From the NCBI RefSeq assembly GCF_016861975.1, contig NZ_BOMB01000043.1, positions 1 to 64,000 on the forward strand: a DNA stretch of 64,000 nt. Reading direction: 5' to 3'. The stretch is from Actinocatenispora rupis (lineage in GTDB: Bacteria > Actinomycetota > Actinomycetes > Mycobacteriales > Micromonosporaceae). The notes beneath the pieces were generated by a model. The model ran no database searches, was not told where the DNA came from, and saw only the letters and a list, made by a program, of their open reading frames with translations. Made by a program: the position numbers and the translations under genes. Shown in pieces: positions 34,623 to 41,767 of the stretch (the first letter of the stretch is position 1; each line of letters begins with the position of its first letter).

Positions 34623-35776
34623 TGACCGCAGGTCACCCGCGCCGCCGACGCGGCCAGGTGCGCGTAGGTGTGGGCGTGGTCGTTGTAGTCGATACCGCGG
34701 TTGAGCAGCCGGATGCCGATCACGCCGGTCGACACCCGGTAGCTGCCGGCGACCTGCCAGCTGCCCTCGTTGTGCACCTGGTCCACGTCGACCTGCTGGA
34801 GCGTCGGGCTGTCGGGGGTGGTGCCCGCCTGGATCCGGTAATGCGCGCGGGCGCTCGCCACGTCCCGCCACCGGCTCGACGTCGGCACGTACATCTCGAC
34901 GCGGCAGCTGCGCGCGCCGGCCGGCACCCGGAACCCCCACACCACGTACGCCGTGGGGTCGTCCTTCTCGGCGTCGCCGGACATCGGCACGTCGGTGAAC
35001 GACCCGGGGCACCCGGCGCCGGTCCAGCCACCGGACCCGACCGTGTACCACCCGCTCTCGCCGTCGCTGTACCGCCCGTGCTCGGTGTACGTGGCGCCGT
35101 CGCTCGCGCAGCCCGGCGCGGCCACCGCCTGGTACTCCCCCGGGTGGCGGCTGGCGTCCTTCGTCCGCGCCGTCGGGTGCGCCGACGATCGCGTCGCCGG
35201 CTGCGCCGCCCCCTCCCCGCCGGTACGTGCCGGTGGGGCGCCCCGGGTCCGCGACGGTGCCGCACTCGGCGCGCCGCTCGTAGGGCGCGCCGTCTGCTGG
35301 TCCGCCGCGGTCGTGGGGCGGGACCTCGGGCGCGACAGCAGCGCACCGCTCACCACGACCACCGCCAGCGCCAGCACCACGACCAGCGCGCCGACGGCCA
35401 CCTTCGCGCCGGCCCGACCGCCCTGCTCGCGCCCCACGGTGCGGACGAACGCGCCGACGAACCCGGCCCGCGCCCCCGTACCGCCGGGCTCGCCGTCCGG
35501 CCCGCCCGCCGGGCCACCGTCCACATCGGACGGAGTACGTGCCGGGCCGCCCTCGGCACCGGGATCCGGCCCCGCGCCAACCGGCCTCGACCGCGCGGCG
35601 TCCGGCACCGTCCCGGGCGGTGCCGCGTCGGGATCCGTTGGCGTGTCGGGTGATCGTGGGGTCACGGGTCGGGCGGCGGTCGGCTCGTCGCCGGCGTCGG
35701 GCAGGGTCGGCCAGCCGTCACCGGACCGCGCCGAGGAGGCGCCACCGCCGGACGTCGGTCGGGTGGCATCGGGCAT
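34619..35776 (-). CDS. Single-pass membrane protein with golvesin-like extracellular domain
   Basis: 385 residues from ATG at 35776, with AGGAGG 7 nt upstream. Residues 1-120 are a Pro/Gly/Asp-rich cytoplasmic segment. About 125-147 is one membrane helix (VAVGALVVVLALAVVVVSGA). A Ser/Thr/Pro-rich stalk is followed by a C-terminal beta domain of about 170 residues with CRVEMYVPTSSRW, QQVDVDQVHNEGSWQVAGSY and GVIGIRLLNRG. This is the pattern of golvesin/xanthan-lyase C-terminal carbohydrate-binding-like domains. Four Cys in the outer part could form two disulfides. It overlaps the beta-helix/AAA gene by 4 nt and lies in the type VII locus. It may anchor the system to the wall, or take the place of EccB (speculative). 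Confidence 0.8.
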   Translation of the reverse strand: MPDATRPTSGGGASSARSGDGWPTLPDAGDEPTAARPVTPRSPDTPTDPDAAPPGTVPDAARSRPVGAGPDPGAEGGPARTPSDVDGGPAGGPDGEPGGTGARAGFVGAFVRTVGREQGGRAGAKVAVGALVVVLALAVVVVSGALLSRPRSRPTTAADQQTARPTSGAPSAAPSRTRGAPPARTGGEGAAQPATRSSAHPTARTKDASRHPGEYQAVAAPGCASDGATYTEHGRYSDGESGWYTVGSGGWTGAGCPGSFTDVPMSGDAEKDDPTAYVVWGFRVPAGARSCRVEMYVPTSSRWRDVASARAHYRIQAGTTPDSPTLQQVDVDQVHNEGSWQVAGSYRVSTGVIGIRLLNRGIDYNDHAHTYAHLAASAARVTCGQ

Positions 35777-35811
35777 CGGACCGTCCTCCTGGGGTCGTAC
35801 GGGAACGCTTC

Positions 35812-36138
35812 TCAGGTGTGGTCGGCGAGCAGGGCACGCATCTGCTCGGCCGCCGGTACGAGGCGCCGCTCCTGCGCGGCACCGGCCCGGTCCTCGGCGT
35901 CGCGTACCACCCGCAGGACCTGTGCGGCGAGCGCGCCGGCGTCCTGCTCCAGCGCGGCGGGTTCGATGACCAGGCCGACCAGCCGACCCCGGCGTACGGT
36001 CGCCCGGACCGCGCCGTCCGGGGACGCGGACGTCAGTTCCGCGTCCTCGATCTCGGCCGTCGCATCGGCCAGGTCGTCGCGGATCCGGCCGATCCGGTCG
36101 GCGAGCGCCGCGAGGTCCGGCATCGGGTTCTGTGCCAC
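35812..36138 (-). CDS. YbaB/EbfC-like small protein
   Basis: 108 residues from GTG at 36138, with GAGGGAG 5 nt upstream; an in-frame ATG at 36123 is the alternative. The sequence has the YbaB layout: N-terminal helix (LAALADRIGRIRDDLADATA), central strands with ATVRRGRLVGLVIEPAAL, and a long C-terminal helix (LAAQVLRVVRDAEDR). YbaB-family proteins are small dimeric nucleoid-associated DNA binders. In actinomycete ESX-like loci a YbaB-like gene is often the first gene of an accessory operon, as here. It is followed after 35 bp by the golvesin-like protein gene. Confidence 0.8.
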   Translation of the reverse strand: MAQNPMPDLAALADRIGRIRDDLADATAEIEDAELTSASPDGAVRATVRRGRLVGLVIEPAALEQDAGALAAQVLRVVRDAEDRAGAAQERRLVPAAEQMRALLADHT

Positions 36139-36254
36139 ACCGTCTCCCTCGTCCTGGCCGCCGCCGGGGACCTCGTGATCGGGTGCGGCGCACCGACGGC
36201 CCCGCCAATCTCGGCGGTCCGCGCCGTCCTGTCTACCGGCCACGCCCGGCCCGC

Positions 36255-36266
36255 GGGAACGTTCCC
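36255..36266. promoter_or_regulatory. Perfect palindrome GGGAACGTTCCC in divergent promoter
   Basis: 12-bp perfect palindrome in the 222-bp gap between the YbaB-like and LuxR-type genes. A 9-bp direct repeat CCGGCAGAA x2 (36285-36302) lies 18 bp further on. A similar GGGAAC-NNN-GTTCCC occurs at 63769-63783. Candidate operator or ECF-type promoter element; the binding protein is unknown. Confidence 0.4.
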
Positions 36267-36360
36267 GTTCGGGGACACCACGTACCGGCAGAACCGGCAG
36301 AACCACTTCCGCCGGTGTCCTCGCCTGGCCTTACCCGGCGGTACGCCGTTGGCTGTGCGC

Positions 36361-37029
36361 ATGAGCGTCACCCAGCTCCCGTACGCGCGGCCGACCGCTG
36401 CCGGCCGTGTCCTGCCGTCAGTCGCCGTGATCTGTCGCAACCAGGTGGTCCGCGGCGGCCTCGAACGCCTCGTCGCCGACTCACCCGACGTCGCGTTCTG
36501 CTGCGCGGTCACCGAAGCCGCCGAGCTGACCGTGCGCCGGGCCCGCCCCGACCTGCTCCTACTCGACGCGTACCCGGTGCGGGGGGCGGTGGGCGACCCG
36601 CTGCCGGCGGTACCGGTGGGTGGTCGGGCCCTGGTGCTGTGCCCGCCGGACACGCGCGTGGACCTGGCGGCGGGACTGCGCGCCGGGGTCCACGCGTACC
36701 TGACGCGGGACGCGGAGGCCGACGAGATGCTGACCGCGCTGCGGATCGTCGCCGCCGGCGGCGCGTACGTGTGCGCGGAGCTGGCGCCGTCCCTGCGCAC
36801 CCCGACGGAACCGGTGACGGAACGGCGCCCACGGCTGGCGAGCCGGGAGATCGAGACGCTGCGCTGGGTCGCGCAGGGCTACACGCACGGGCAGATCGGC
36901 CGCCGGATGGGCCTCACCGAGGCCACCGTCAACACGTACGTGAAGCGGATCCGCAGCAAGCTCAACGCGGGCAACAAGGCCGAACTGACCCGCCGTGCCA
37001 TCGAACTCGGCTACGTCCTATCGAGCTAG
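36361..37029 (+). CDS. LuxR/NarL-type regulator with atypical receiver
   Basis: 222 residues from ATG at 36361; a GTG two codons earlier is possible and the ribosome site is weak. Residues 20-135 have the receiver fold with a central Asp in DLLLLDAYPV. The acidic pair normally after strand 1 is missing (SVAVICRNQ), and the conserved Lys after strand 5 is not evident (HAYLTRDAE). Residues 155-222 are a LuxR/GerE helix-turn-helix (LASREIETLRWVAQGYTHGQ, then LTEATVNTYVKRIRSKL). No sensor kinase is adjacent, so it is an orphan regulator probably not driven by ordinary phosphorylation. It is divergent from the YbaB/AAA operon, which it may control (inference). Confidence 0.88.
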   Translation: MSVTQLPYARPTAAGRVLPSVAVICRNQVVRGGLERLVADSPDVAFCCAVTEAAELTVRRARPDLLLLDAYPVRGAVGDPLPAVPVGGRALVLCPPDTRVDLAAGLRAGVHAYLTRDAEADEMLTALRIVAAGGAYVCAELAPSLRTPTEPVTERRPRLASREIETLRWVAQGYTHGQIGRRMGLTEATVNTYVKRIRSKLNAGNKAELTRRAIELGYVLSS

Positions 37030-37033
37030 CAGG

Positions 37034-37071
37034 GTCGGTCGCCGCCGGCGGCACACCCGGCGGCGACCGAC
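37034..37071. terminator. Strong bidirectional terminator hairpin
   Basis: 15-bp stem (arms 37034-37048 and 37057-37071) with an 8-nt loop, 5 bp after the LuxR-type stop. No T-run. The remaining 148 bp to the phosphatase stop contain nothing I can identify. Confidence 0.75.
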
Positions 37072-37219
37072 ACGCCGGATCAGGCCGATCCGGTGCAACC
37101 ACCACGGATGGTGCGGCGGAGCCAGGCAGGGCCAACGCCCGCCGACGCCTCCCGCGGTGCGCCCGCACAGCACGGGTCGGGGAAGCGCGGCGAGGTGGTC
37201 GCCGTGTGACGCGGGCCGG

Positions 37220-37876
37220 TCAGAACGGGGCGGTGGAGTCCCCGGCGAGCAGTTGCTGCGGCACCTGGGTGAACGCGTAGCCGCCGTCGGCCGGCGCGAA
37301 CACCCAGACCATGTCGTACCGGTCGTCGGGCCACGAGGACGGTGGCGCCGGCGTGACCGTACCGAGGGCGGCGGCGATGGCCGGGATCTCCTCGTGCTGC
37401 CACGACACCAGGACCGCGCCGCTCAGCGTGGTCAGCTCGGCCGCCAGGTCCTTCTCGTCACCCTTCGCGTACGTGGTGGTCAGGGTCAGGCCCGTCCGTT
37501 CGGCCAGCGGCGTGACCGTCTGGCTGGGCCGCAGCGCGGAGTCCTTGCCCGGCTGGGCGGCGTAGATCGCGGTCGGCCGCAGCAGACCCGGCCGTACGTC
37601 GGTGCCGGTGGGCGCGAACAGCTCGGCCAGCGCGCCAGCCCGCAGCCATCCCCGTACGGTCAGCGCGCTGTCGTCGCTGTTCCCGTTCGGCAGGACGCCG
37701 TGCGGCGCGCCGGAGTCCGGCGGCTTCTCCGCGTGCCGGATGACCATGATGGTGGCGCCCGCCGCGGTGGCCTGCGCGGGTGCCGCCGCCGGGCCGGCCA
37801 CGCCGAGCGTTCCGGCTGCCGCACCGGTCAGCGCGACCCGCAGGACGTCTCGTCGGGTGGGTCGTCCCGATGTCAT
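37220..37876 (-). CDS. Tat-exported histidine phosphatase-family protein
   Basis: 218 residues from ATG at 37876, with GGAGGTGA 5 nt upstream. A twin-arginine signal (PTRRDVLRVALTGAAAG) is followed by an Ala-rich cleavage region. The mature part has VIRHAEKP, with the catalytic RHxE box (R47, H48), and a second His in VLVSWQHEEIPAI, the usual distal histidine of this superfamily. Substrates range from phosphosugars to nucleotides and cannot be assigned. It faces the LuxR-type gene across a terminator and is divergent from the MFS gene. Confidence 0.85.
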   Translation of the reverse strand: MTSGRPTRRDVLRVALTGAAAGTLGVAGPAAAPAQATAAGATIMVIRHAEKPPDSGAPHGVLPNGNSDDSALTVRGWLRAGALAELFAPTGTDVRPGLLRPTAIYAAQPGKDSALRPSQTVTPLAERTGLTLTTTYAKGDEKDLAAELTTLSGAVLVSWQHEEIPAIAAALGTVTPAPPSSWPDDRYDMVWVFAPADGGYAFTQVPQQLLAGDSTAPF

Positions 37877-37990
37877 CGCGTCACCTCCGTATCGACGGAT
37901 CACCACCTTATGTCGTATTCGCCCGGCCCGGGGGGCGGCACCGGCCGGCCCGCACCGCCGCCGGCCCGGGGCATCGGTGAGGATCACCGC

Positions 37991-39202
37991 ATGGTCGAGG
38001 CGCTCACGCGGTACCGCTCGGTGGTGCGGCATCCGACGCTGCGGCGGCTGCTGCCCGGCGTACTGGTGTCGGCGCTCGGCGACGGGATGAGCATCGTCGC
38101 GATCGCCTGGCTGGCCGTACAGCTCGCGCCGGTGGCGCAGCGCGGCGTGTGGACGGGGCTGGCGGTCGCGGCGTACGCGCTGCCCGGCACCCTCGGCGCC
38201 GCCGTACTCGGCCCGCTGGTGCGCAACCTCGGTGCCGCCCGCCTCGTCGCCGCCGACGCCGTACTGCGGGCCGCGCTGCTGGGCGCCGTCCCCGTCCTGT
38301 ACGCGGTCGGGCACCTCTCCCCCGCCGGCTACGTCGCGCTGCTCGCCGGCTCGTCGCTGCTGCACGCGTGGGGCGGGGCCGGGACGTACACGCTGGTGGC
38401 CGAGGCGTTGCCGGAACGGGACCGGATCACCGGCAACGCGCTGCTGGCCACGTGCGCGCAGGCCGCGACGATCGTCGGCCCGGCGCTGGCCGGCGGACTC
38501 ACCGCACTGGCCGGCCCAGCGGCGGTGATCGGCGTCGACGCGCTGAGCTTCGCCGTCCTCGCCGCCACCTGCCTGTGGCTCGCCCGTACGCTGCCCAGCC
38601 CGGTCCGGCAGCCCGAACGTACCGGCGCGCTGCGGACGATCCTCGCCCGCCCGTCGCTGCTCGCCCTGATCGCCGTCACCTGCCTCTTCTACGTCCTGTA
38701 CGGCCCGGTCGAGGTCGCGCTCCCGGTGCACGTCGCCGACGAGCTGCACGCCTCGGCCTCCGTACTCGGGCTGTACTTCGTGGTGTTCGGGGCGGGCGCG
38801 GCCGTCGGCGGGCTGTGCGCCGGGCTGCTCCAGAACCGTCCACTGTGGCTGGTGATCGGCGCGGTCGTGACGGGCTGGGGTCTCGCGCTGCTGCCCAGCG
38901 GGCTGACCGACGCGCTCGTACCGGGGCTGGTCGGGTTCGGTGTCGGCGGCGTCGTCTACGGGCCGTTCTCCGCGCTGAGCAACGGACTCATGCAGCAGAC
39001 GAGCCCGCCCGGATCCCTCAGCCGGGTACTCGCGGTCCGCAACGCGCTCGTCGTACCGTCGGCGTCGCTCGGCACCGCGCTCGGCGGGCCGCTGGTCGGC
39101 GCGGTCGGCGGCCGGCAGACGCTGCTGGCGTCGTCGGTCGCCACGATCGCGCTGGGTGTCGCGCTGCTCGCCGCGGCCCTGCTGCGCCGCCGTACCGGCT
39201 GA
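37991..39202 (+). CDS. MFS transporter
   Basis: 403 residues from ATG at 37991, with about 12 hydrophobic segments. The first loop region has LVSALGDGMSIVAIAWLA, matching the MFS_3/enterobactin-exporter-like branch that begins with a GD/GN motif after helix 1. ERDRITGNALLATCAQ between helices 4 and 5 also fits that branch. Substrate unknown; drug or siderophore efflux is possible. The downstream DoxX-like gene ends only 4 bp away on the other strand. A degenerate iterated palindrome lies at 38838. Confidence 0.88.
   Translation: MVEALTRYRSVVRHPTLRRLLPGVLVSALGDGMSIVAIAWLAVQLAPVAQRGVWTGLAVAAYALPGTLGAAVLGPLVRNLGAARLVAADAVLRAALLGAVPVLYAVGHLSPAGYVALLAGSSLLHAWGGAGTYTLVAEALPERDRITGNALLATCAQAATIVGPALAGGLTALAGPAAVIGVDALSFAVLAATCLWLARTLPSPVRQPERTGALRTILARPSLLALIAVTCLFYVLYGPVEVALPVHVADELHASASVLGLYFVVFGAGAAVGGLCAGLLQNRPLWLVIGAVVTGWGLALLPSGLTDALVPGLVGFGVGGVVYGPFSALSNGLMQQTSPPGSLSRVLAVRNALVVPSASLGTALGGPLVGAVGGRQTLLASSVATIALGVALLAAALLRRRTG
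38838..38850. repeat. Iterated palindrome, degenerate copy (two bases off)
   Basis: GTCCACTGTGGCT in the MFS gene. Confidence 0.4.
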
Positions 39203-39206
39203 TGCG

Positions 39207-39557
39207 TCACTGCGCGAGCGCGCCGACCAGTGCGGCGCAGGCGAGGGCCAGGAACCCCGCAGGGAAGCCGATCGAGCGCAGTACGCGGGCGCGCAGGTGC
39301 GCCACGACGGCGCCGACGAAGAACAGGACGAGGCCGACGGCCGCCGCGACACCGAGCGGCCGCACGCCCAGCAGGCCGGTCACCAGGCCCGCCGCGCCGG
39401 CGATCTTCGCAAGCCCCAACCAGATCAGCCACGTCGGCGGTACGCCCACCGCCGCGCAGTTGCCGAGGACGAAACGGGCGCGCGCCAGGTCGGCGACGCC
39501 GACGGCGGCGTTCGCCACGACCGCGACGAACGTGACGGCCAGGTACGCGATGGTCAT
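39207..39557 (-). CDS. DoxX-like small membrane protein
   Basis: 116 residues with four hydrophobic helices: AYLAVTFVAVVANAAVGVAD, the segment around LIWLGLAKIAGAAGLVTGLL, VAAAVGLVLFFVGAVVAHL and FLALACAALVGALA. The VLGNCAAVGVPPTWLIWLG loop and overall size match the DoxX-like family, whose actinobacterial members are small quinone- or stress-linked membrane proteins without a firm role. It stands alone on the minus strand. Confidence 0.8.
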   Translation of the reverse strand: MTIAYLAVTFVAVVANAAVGVADLARARFVLGNCAAVGVPPTWLIWLGLAKIAGAAGLVTGLLGVRPLGVAAAVGLVLFFVGAVVAHLRARVLRSIGFPAGFLALACAALVGALAQ

Positions 39558-39697
39558 GGTCTCTCCGTAGGACGTGTCGGTGTGCTCCTTCCCCTTGACG
39601 GCCGGGCGGGGCCGAAGGTGACCGCGCCGCGCCCGGTAGGTTGGCGCGGAGGTCCGCGCCGGCGTACGGCGTGGTGGGGTTCGGGACGGGACGGCAC

Positions 39698-40432
39698 ATG
39701 GACGTGGACTCGTTCGGGGGCGGCGGCGACGGCCTGCCGCGGCTCGACGCGTACCCGGTGGCGGCGGACGCGCCGGCGCCGGCGGTGCTGGTGCTGCCCG
39801 GCGGCGGCTACCACACGCACGCGGCGCACGAGGCGGAACCGGTGGCGGAATGGCTCAACGGGTTGGGCATCGCCGCGTTCGTGCTGCGGTACCGGATGGC
39901 GCCGCACCGGTTCCCGGCGCCGTTGGAGGACGCGCTCGCCGCGCTGCGCCACATCCGGCAGAACGCTCCACAGTGGACGGTCGATCCGGCGCGCGTCGGC
40001 GTACTCGGGTTCTCGGCCGGCGGACACCTCGCCGGCCTGCTCGCCACCGAACCCGGTACCCCGCCGGCGCTCGCCGTCCTCTGCTACCCGGTGACGATGC
40101 TGTACGGGCCGACGCGGCACGAGGGGTCGGCCGGCAACCTGCTCGGCGCCGACGCCACCGACGAGCGGCGCCGCGCCCTGTCGACGCCGCACCGGGTCGA
40201 CGACCACACCCCGCCGACGTTCGTCTGGCACACCGCCGACGACCCGGTGGTACCGGTGCGCGGCTCGCTGTTGCTGGCCGGCGCGCTCGACGCGCACGGC
40301 GTGCCCTTCGAACTGCACGTGTACCCGCACGGCCGGCACGGGCTGGGGCTGACCGGCGACTGGCTCGCCGCGTGCGCGACCTTCTTGCGTACCAACGGTT
40401 TCGGCCCGGCGGGGCTCACGTCGCCGGGGTGA
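39698..40432 (+). CDS. Alpha/beta-hydrolase, acetyl/feruloyl-esterase-like
   Basis: 244 residues from ATG at 39698; a TTG at 39641 would extend it by 19 residues. PGGGYHTHA is the oxyanion loop (HGGG-like), GFSAGGH is the nucleophile elbow, TADDPVVP supplies the acid and GRHGLGL the catalytic His. This is the BD-FAE/endo-xylanase-associated esterase type, which removes acetyl or feruloyl groups from sugars. It precedes a LacI regulator and the glycosidase operon, so it may belong to the same polysaccharide-use island. It has no signal peptide, so it would act inside the cell. A near-perfect iterated palindrome lies at 39966. Confidence 0.87.
   Translation: MDVDSFGGGGDGLPRLDAYPVAADAPAPAVLVLPGGGYHTHAAHEAEPVAEWLNGLGIAAFVLRYRMAPHRFPAPLEDALAALRHIRQNAPQWTVDPARVGVLGFSAGGHLAGLLATEPGTPPALAVLCYPVTMLYGPTRHEGSAGNLLGADATDERRRALSTPHRVDDHTPPTFVWHTADDPVVPVRGSLLLAGALDAHGVPFELHVYPHGRHGLGLTGDWLAACATFLRTNGFGPAGLTSPG
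39966..39978. repeat. Iterated palindrome, near-perfect copy
   Basis: CTCCACAGTGGAC in the esterase gene, encoding PQWT on the plus strand. Confidence 0.55.
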
Positions 40433-40617
40433 CCGGGCCGGTCTCGTACGCGGCGGTCACGGGCTGGGCGGGGTCCCGGGCGTCGGGCGTGGTGCCCGGC
40501 CGGCCCGGCGTGCGTCGTGCCGGCCGACCCGCGCAGCCACCCCCGGGAGCTGGCGACCCGTACGGGCGGGCGGCGTCCGATACCGTGGCCGGCACCAGGA
40601 AACATCGGAGGAACGTG

Positions 40618-41628
40618 GTGGGTCTGCGACGCAAGCACGTGACGATCGCCGAGGTCGCCGCGCGCGCCGGGGTGAGCCCCACGACCGTCTCGCACGTGCT
40701 GAGCGGCCGGCGGCACGTGGCCGAGGCGACCCGCGCCCAGGTGCTCGCCGTCGTCGAGGAGCTCCAGTACCGGCCGAACGAACTGGCCCGCAGCATGGTG
40801 ACCCAACGGACGAGCACCATCGCCCTGATCATCCCGGACATCACGAACCCGTTCTACCCGGCCGTCGCCCGCGGCCTCCAGGACGTCCTCACCCCCGCCG
40901 GGTACTACGGGATCGTGTGCAACACCGACGGCGATCCGGCCATCGAACGGCGCACCGTGGAGCAGATGGTGCACCGCCGCGTCGACGGCATCGGCTTCGC
41001 CGGGTACTACCAGCACCAGAGCACCGTGGCGCCGGCGCTCGCCGCGGGCATCCCGGTGGTGCTGTTCGGCAGCCGGGACGCCCGCCGCGGCATCGACGCG
41101 GTCACCGCGAACGACCTCGGCGGCGCCGAGAGCGCCACGCGCTACCTGCTCGACCGCGGGTACGAGCGGATCGGGTTCGTGACCGGGCCGGCCGGCGACG
41201 GGCCGCCCGCGCTGCGCGTCACCGGGTACCGCCGGGCGTTGCGTGCCGCGGGCCGCCGACCCGACCCGAAACTGGTGGTACGGGCGCCGTTCAGCCGGGA
41301 CGGCGGCGCCGCGGGCATGGCTGAACTGCTCGCCCTGCCCCGACCGCCACGGGCCGTGCTGTGTACCAACGACGTCGTCGCGATCGGCGCGATGGACGAG
41401 GCGCGCCGGCGCGGGCTGCGGATCCCGGAGGACGTGGCGGTGGTCGGCTTCGACGACATCGACGCGGCGTCGCTGGCGTACCCGGCGCTGTCGACCGTGG
41501 CGGTACCGGCGCGGGAGGAGGGCCGGGCGTGCGGTCGGCTGCTGCTGCACCGGCTCACCGACGAGCCGCAGCAACCACCGCAGGCGGTCAGCTTCGACTG
41601 CACGCTCGTGCCCCGCGACTCCGCCTGA
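40618..41628 (+). CDS. LacI-family transcriptional repressor
   Basis: 336 residues from the second of two GTGs (40618), with GGAGG 6 nt upstream. The HTH (VTIAEVAARAGVSPTTVSHVL) and hinge (YRPNELARSMVTQRT) are followed by a periplasmic-binding-type sugar-sensing domain starting with TIALIIPDITNPF, and the late signature VGFDDIDAASLAYPALSTV. The likely targets are the glycosidase operon and the epimerase/dehydratase operon, since two LacI-type operators (44981 and 45146) lie between them. The inducer is probably an oligosaccharide or uronate (inference). A hairpin follows the stop. Confidence 0.93.
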   Translation: MGLRRKHVTIAEVAARAGVSPTTVSHVLSGRRHVAEATRAQVLAVVEELQYRPNELARSMVTQRTSTIALIIPDITNPFYPAVARGLQDVLTPAGYYGIVCNTDGDPAIERRTVEQMVHRRVDGIGFAGYYQHQSTVAPALAAGIPVVLFGSRDARRGIDAVTANDLGGAESATRYLLDRGYERIGFVTGPAGDGPPALRVTGYRRALRAAGRRPDPKLVVRAPFSRDGGAAGMAELLALPRPPRAVLCTNDVVAIGAMDEARRRGLRIPEDVAVVGFDDIDAASLAYPALSTVAVPAREEGRACGRLLLHRLTDEPQQPPQAVSFDCTLVPRDSA

Positions 41629-41637
41629 CCCGCGTAC

Positions 41638-41664
41638 GGGATTCCTTGCCGGGCAAGGGATCCC
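41638..41664. terminator. Terminator hairpin after the LacI gene
   Basis: 12-bp stem with one G-T pair and loop CGG (GGGATTCCTTGC and GCAAGGGATCCC arms), 10 bp after the stop and in the convergent gap. No T-run. The rest of the 139-bp gap shows nothing further. Confidence 0.65.
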
Positions 41665-41767
41665 GGCGTCCGGTTCGGGGCGCGAGGGGTGACGCGGCCG
41701 GGTGTGCAGGTGCTGCCCGCACCCGGTCGCATCACTCCGGCACCGCCGCGTACGGGTCAGGCCGCGC

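Noticed and set aside
34623-35051. Longer N-terminus for the beta-helix/AAA protein
   Set aside because: The extra 143 codons lie over the golvesin-like gene in another frame; the GTGA overlap start fits better.
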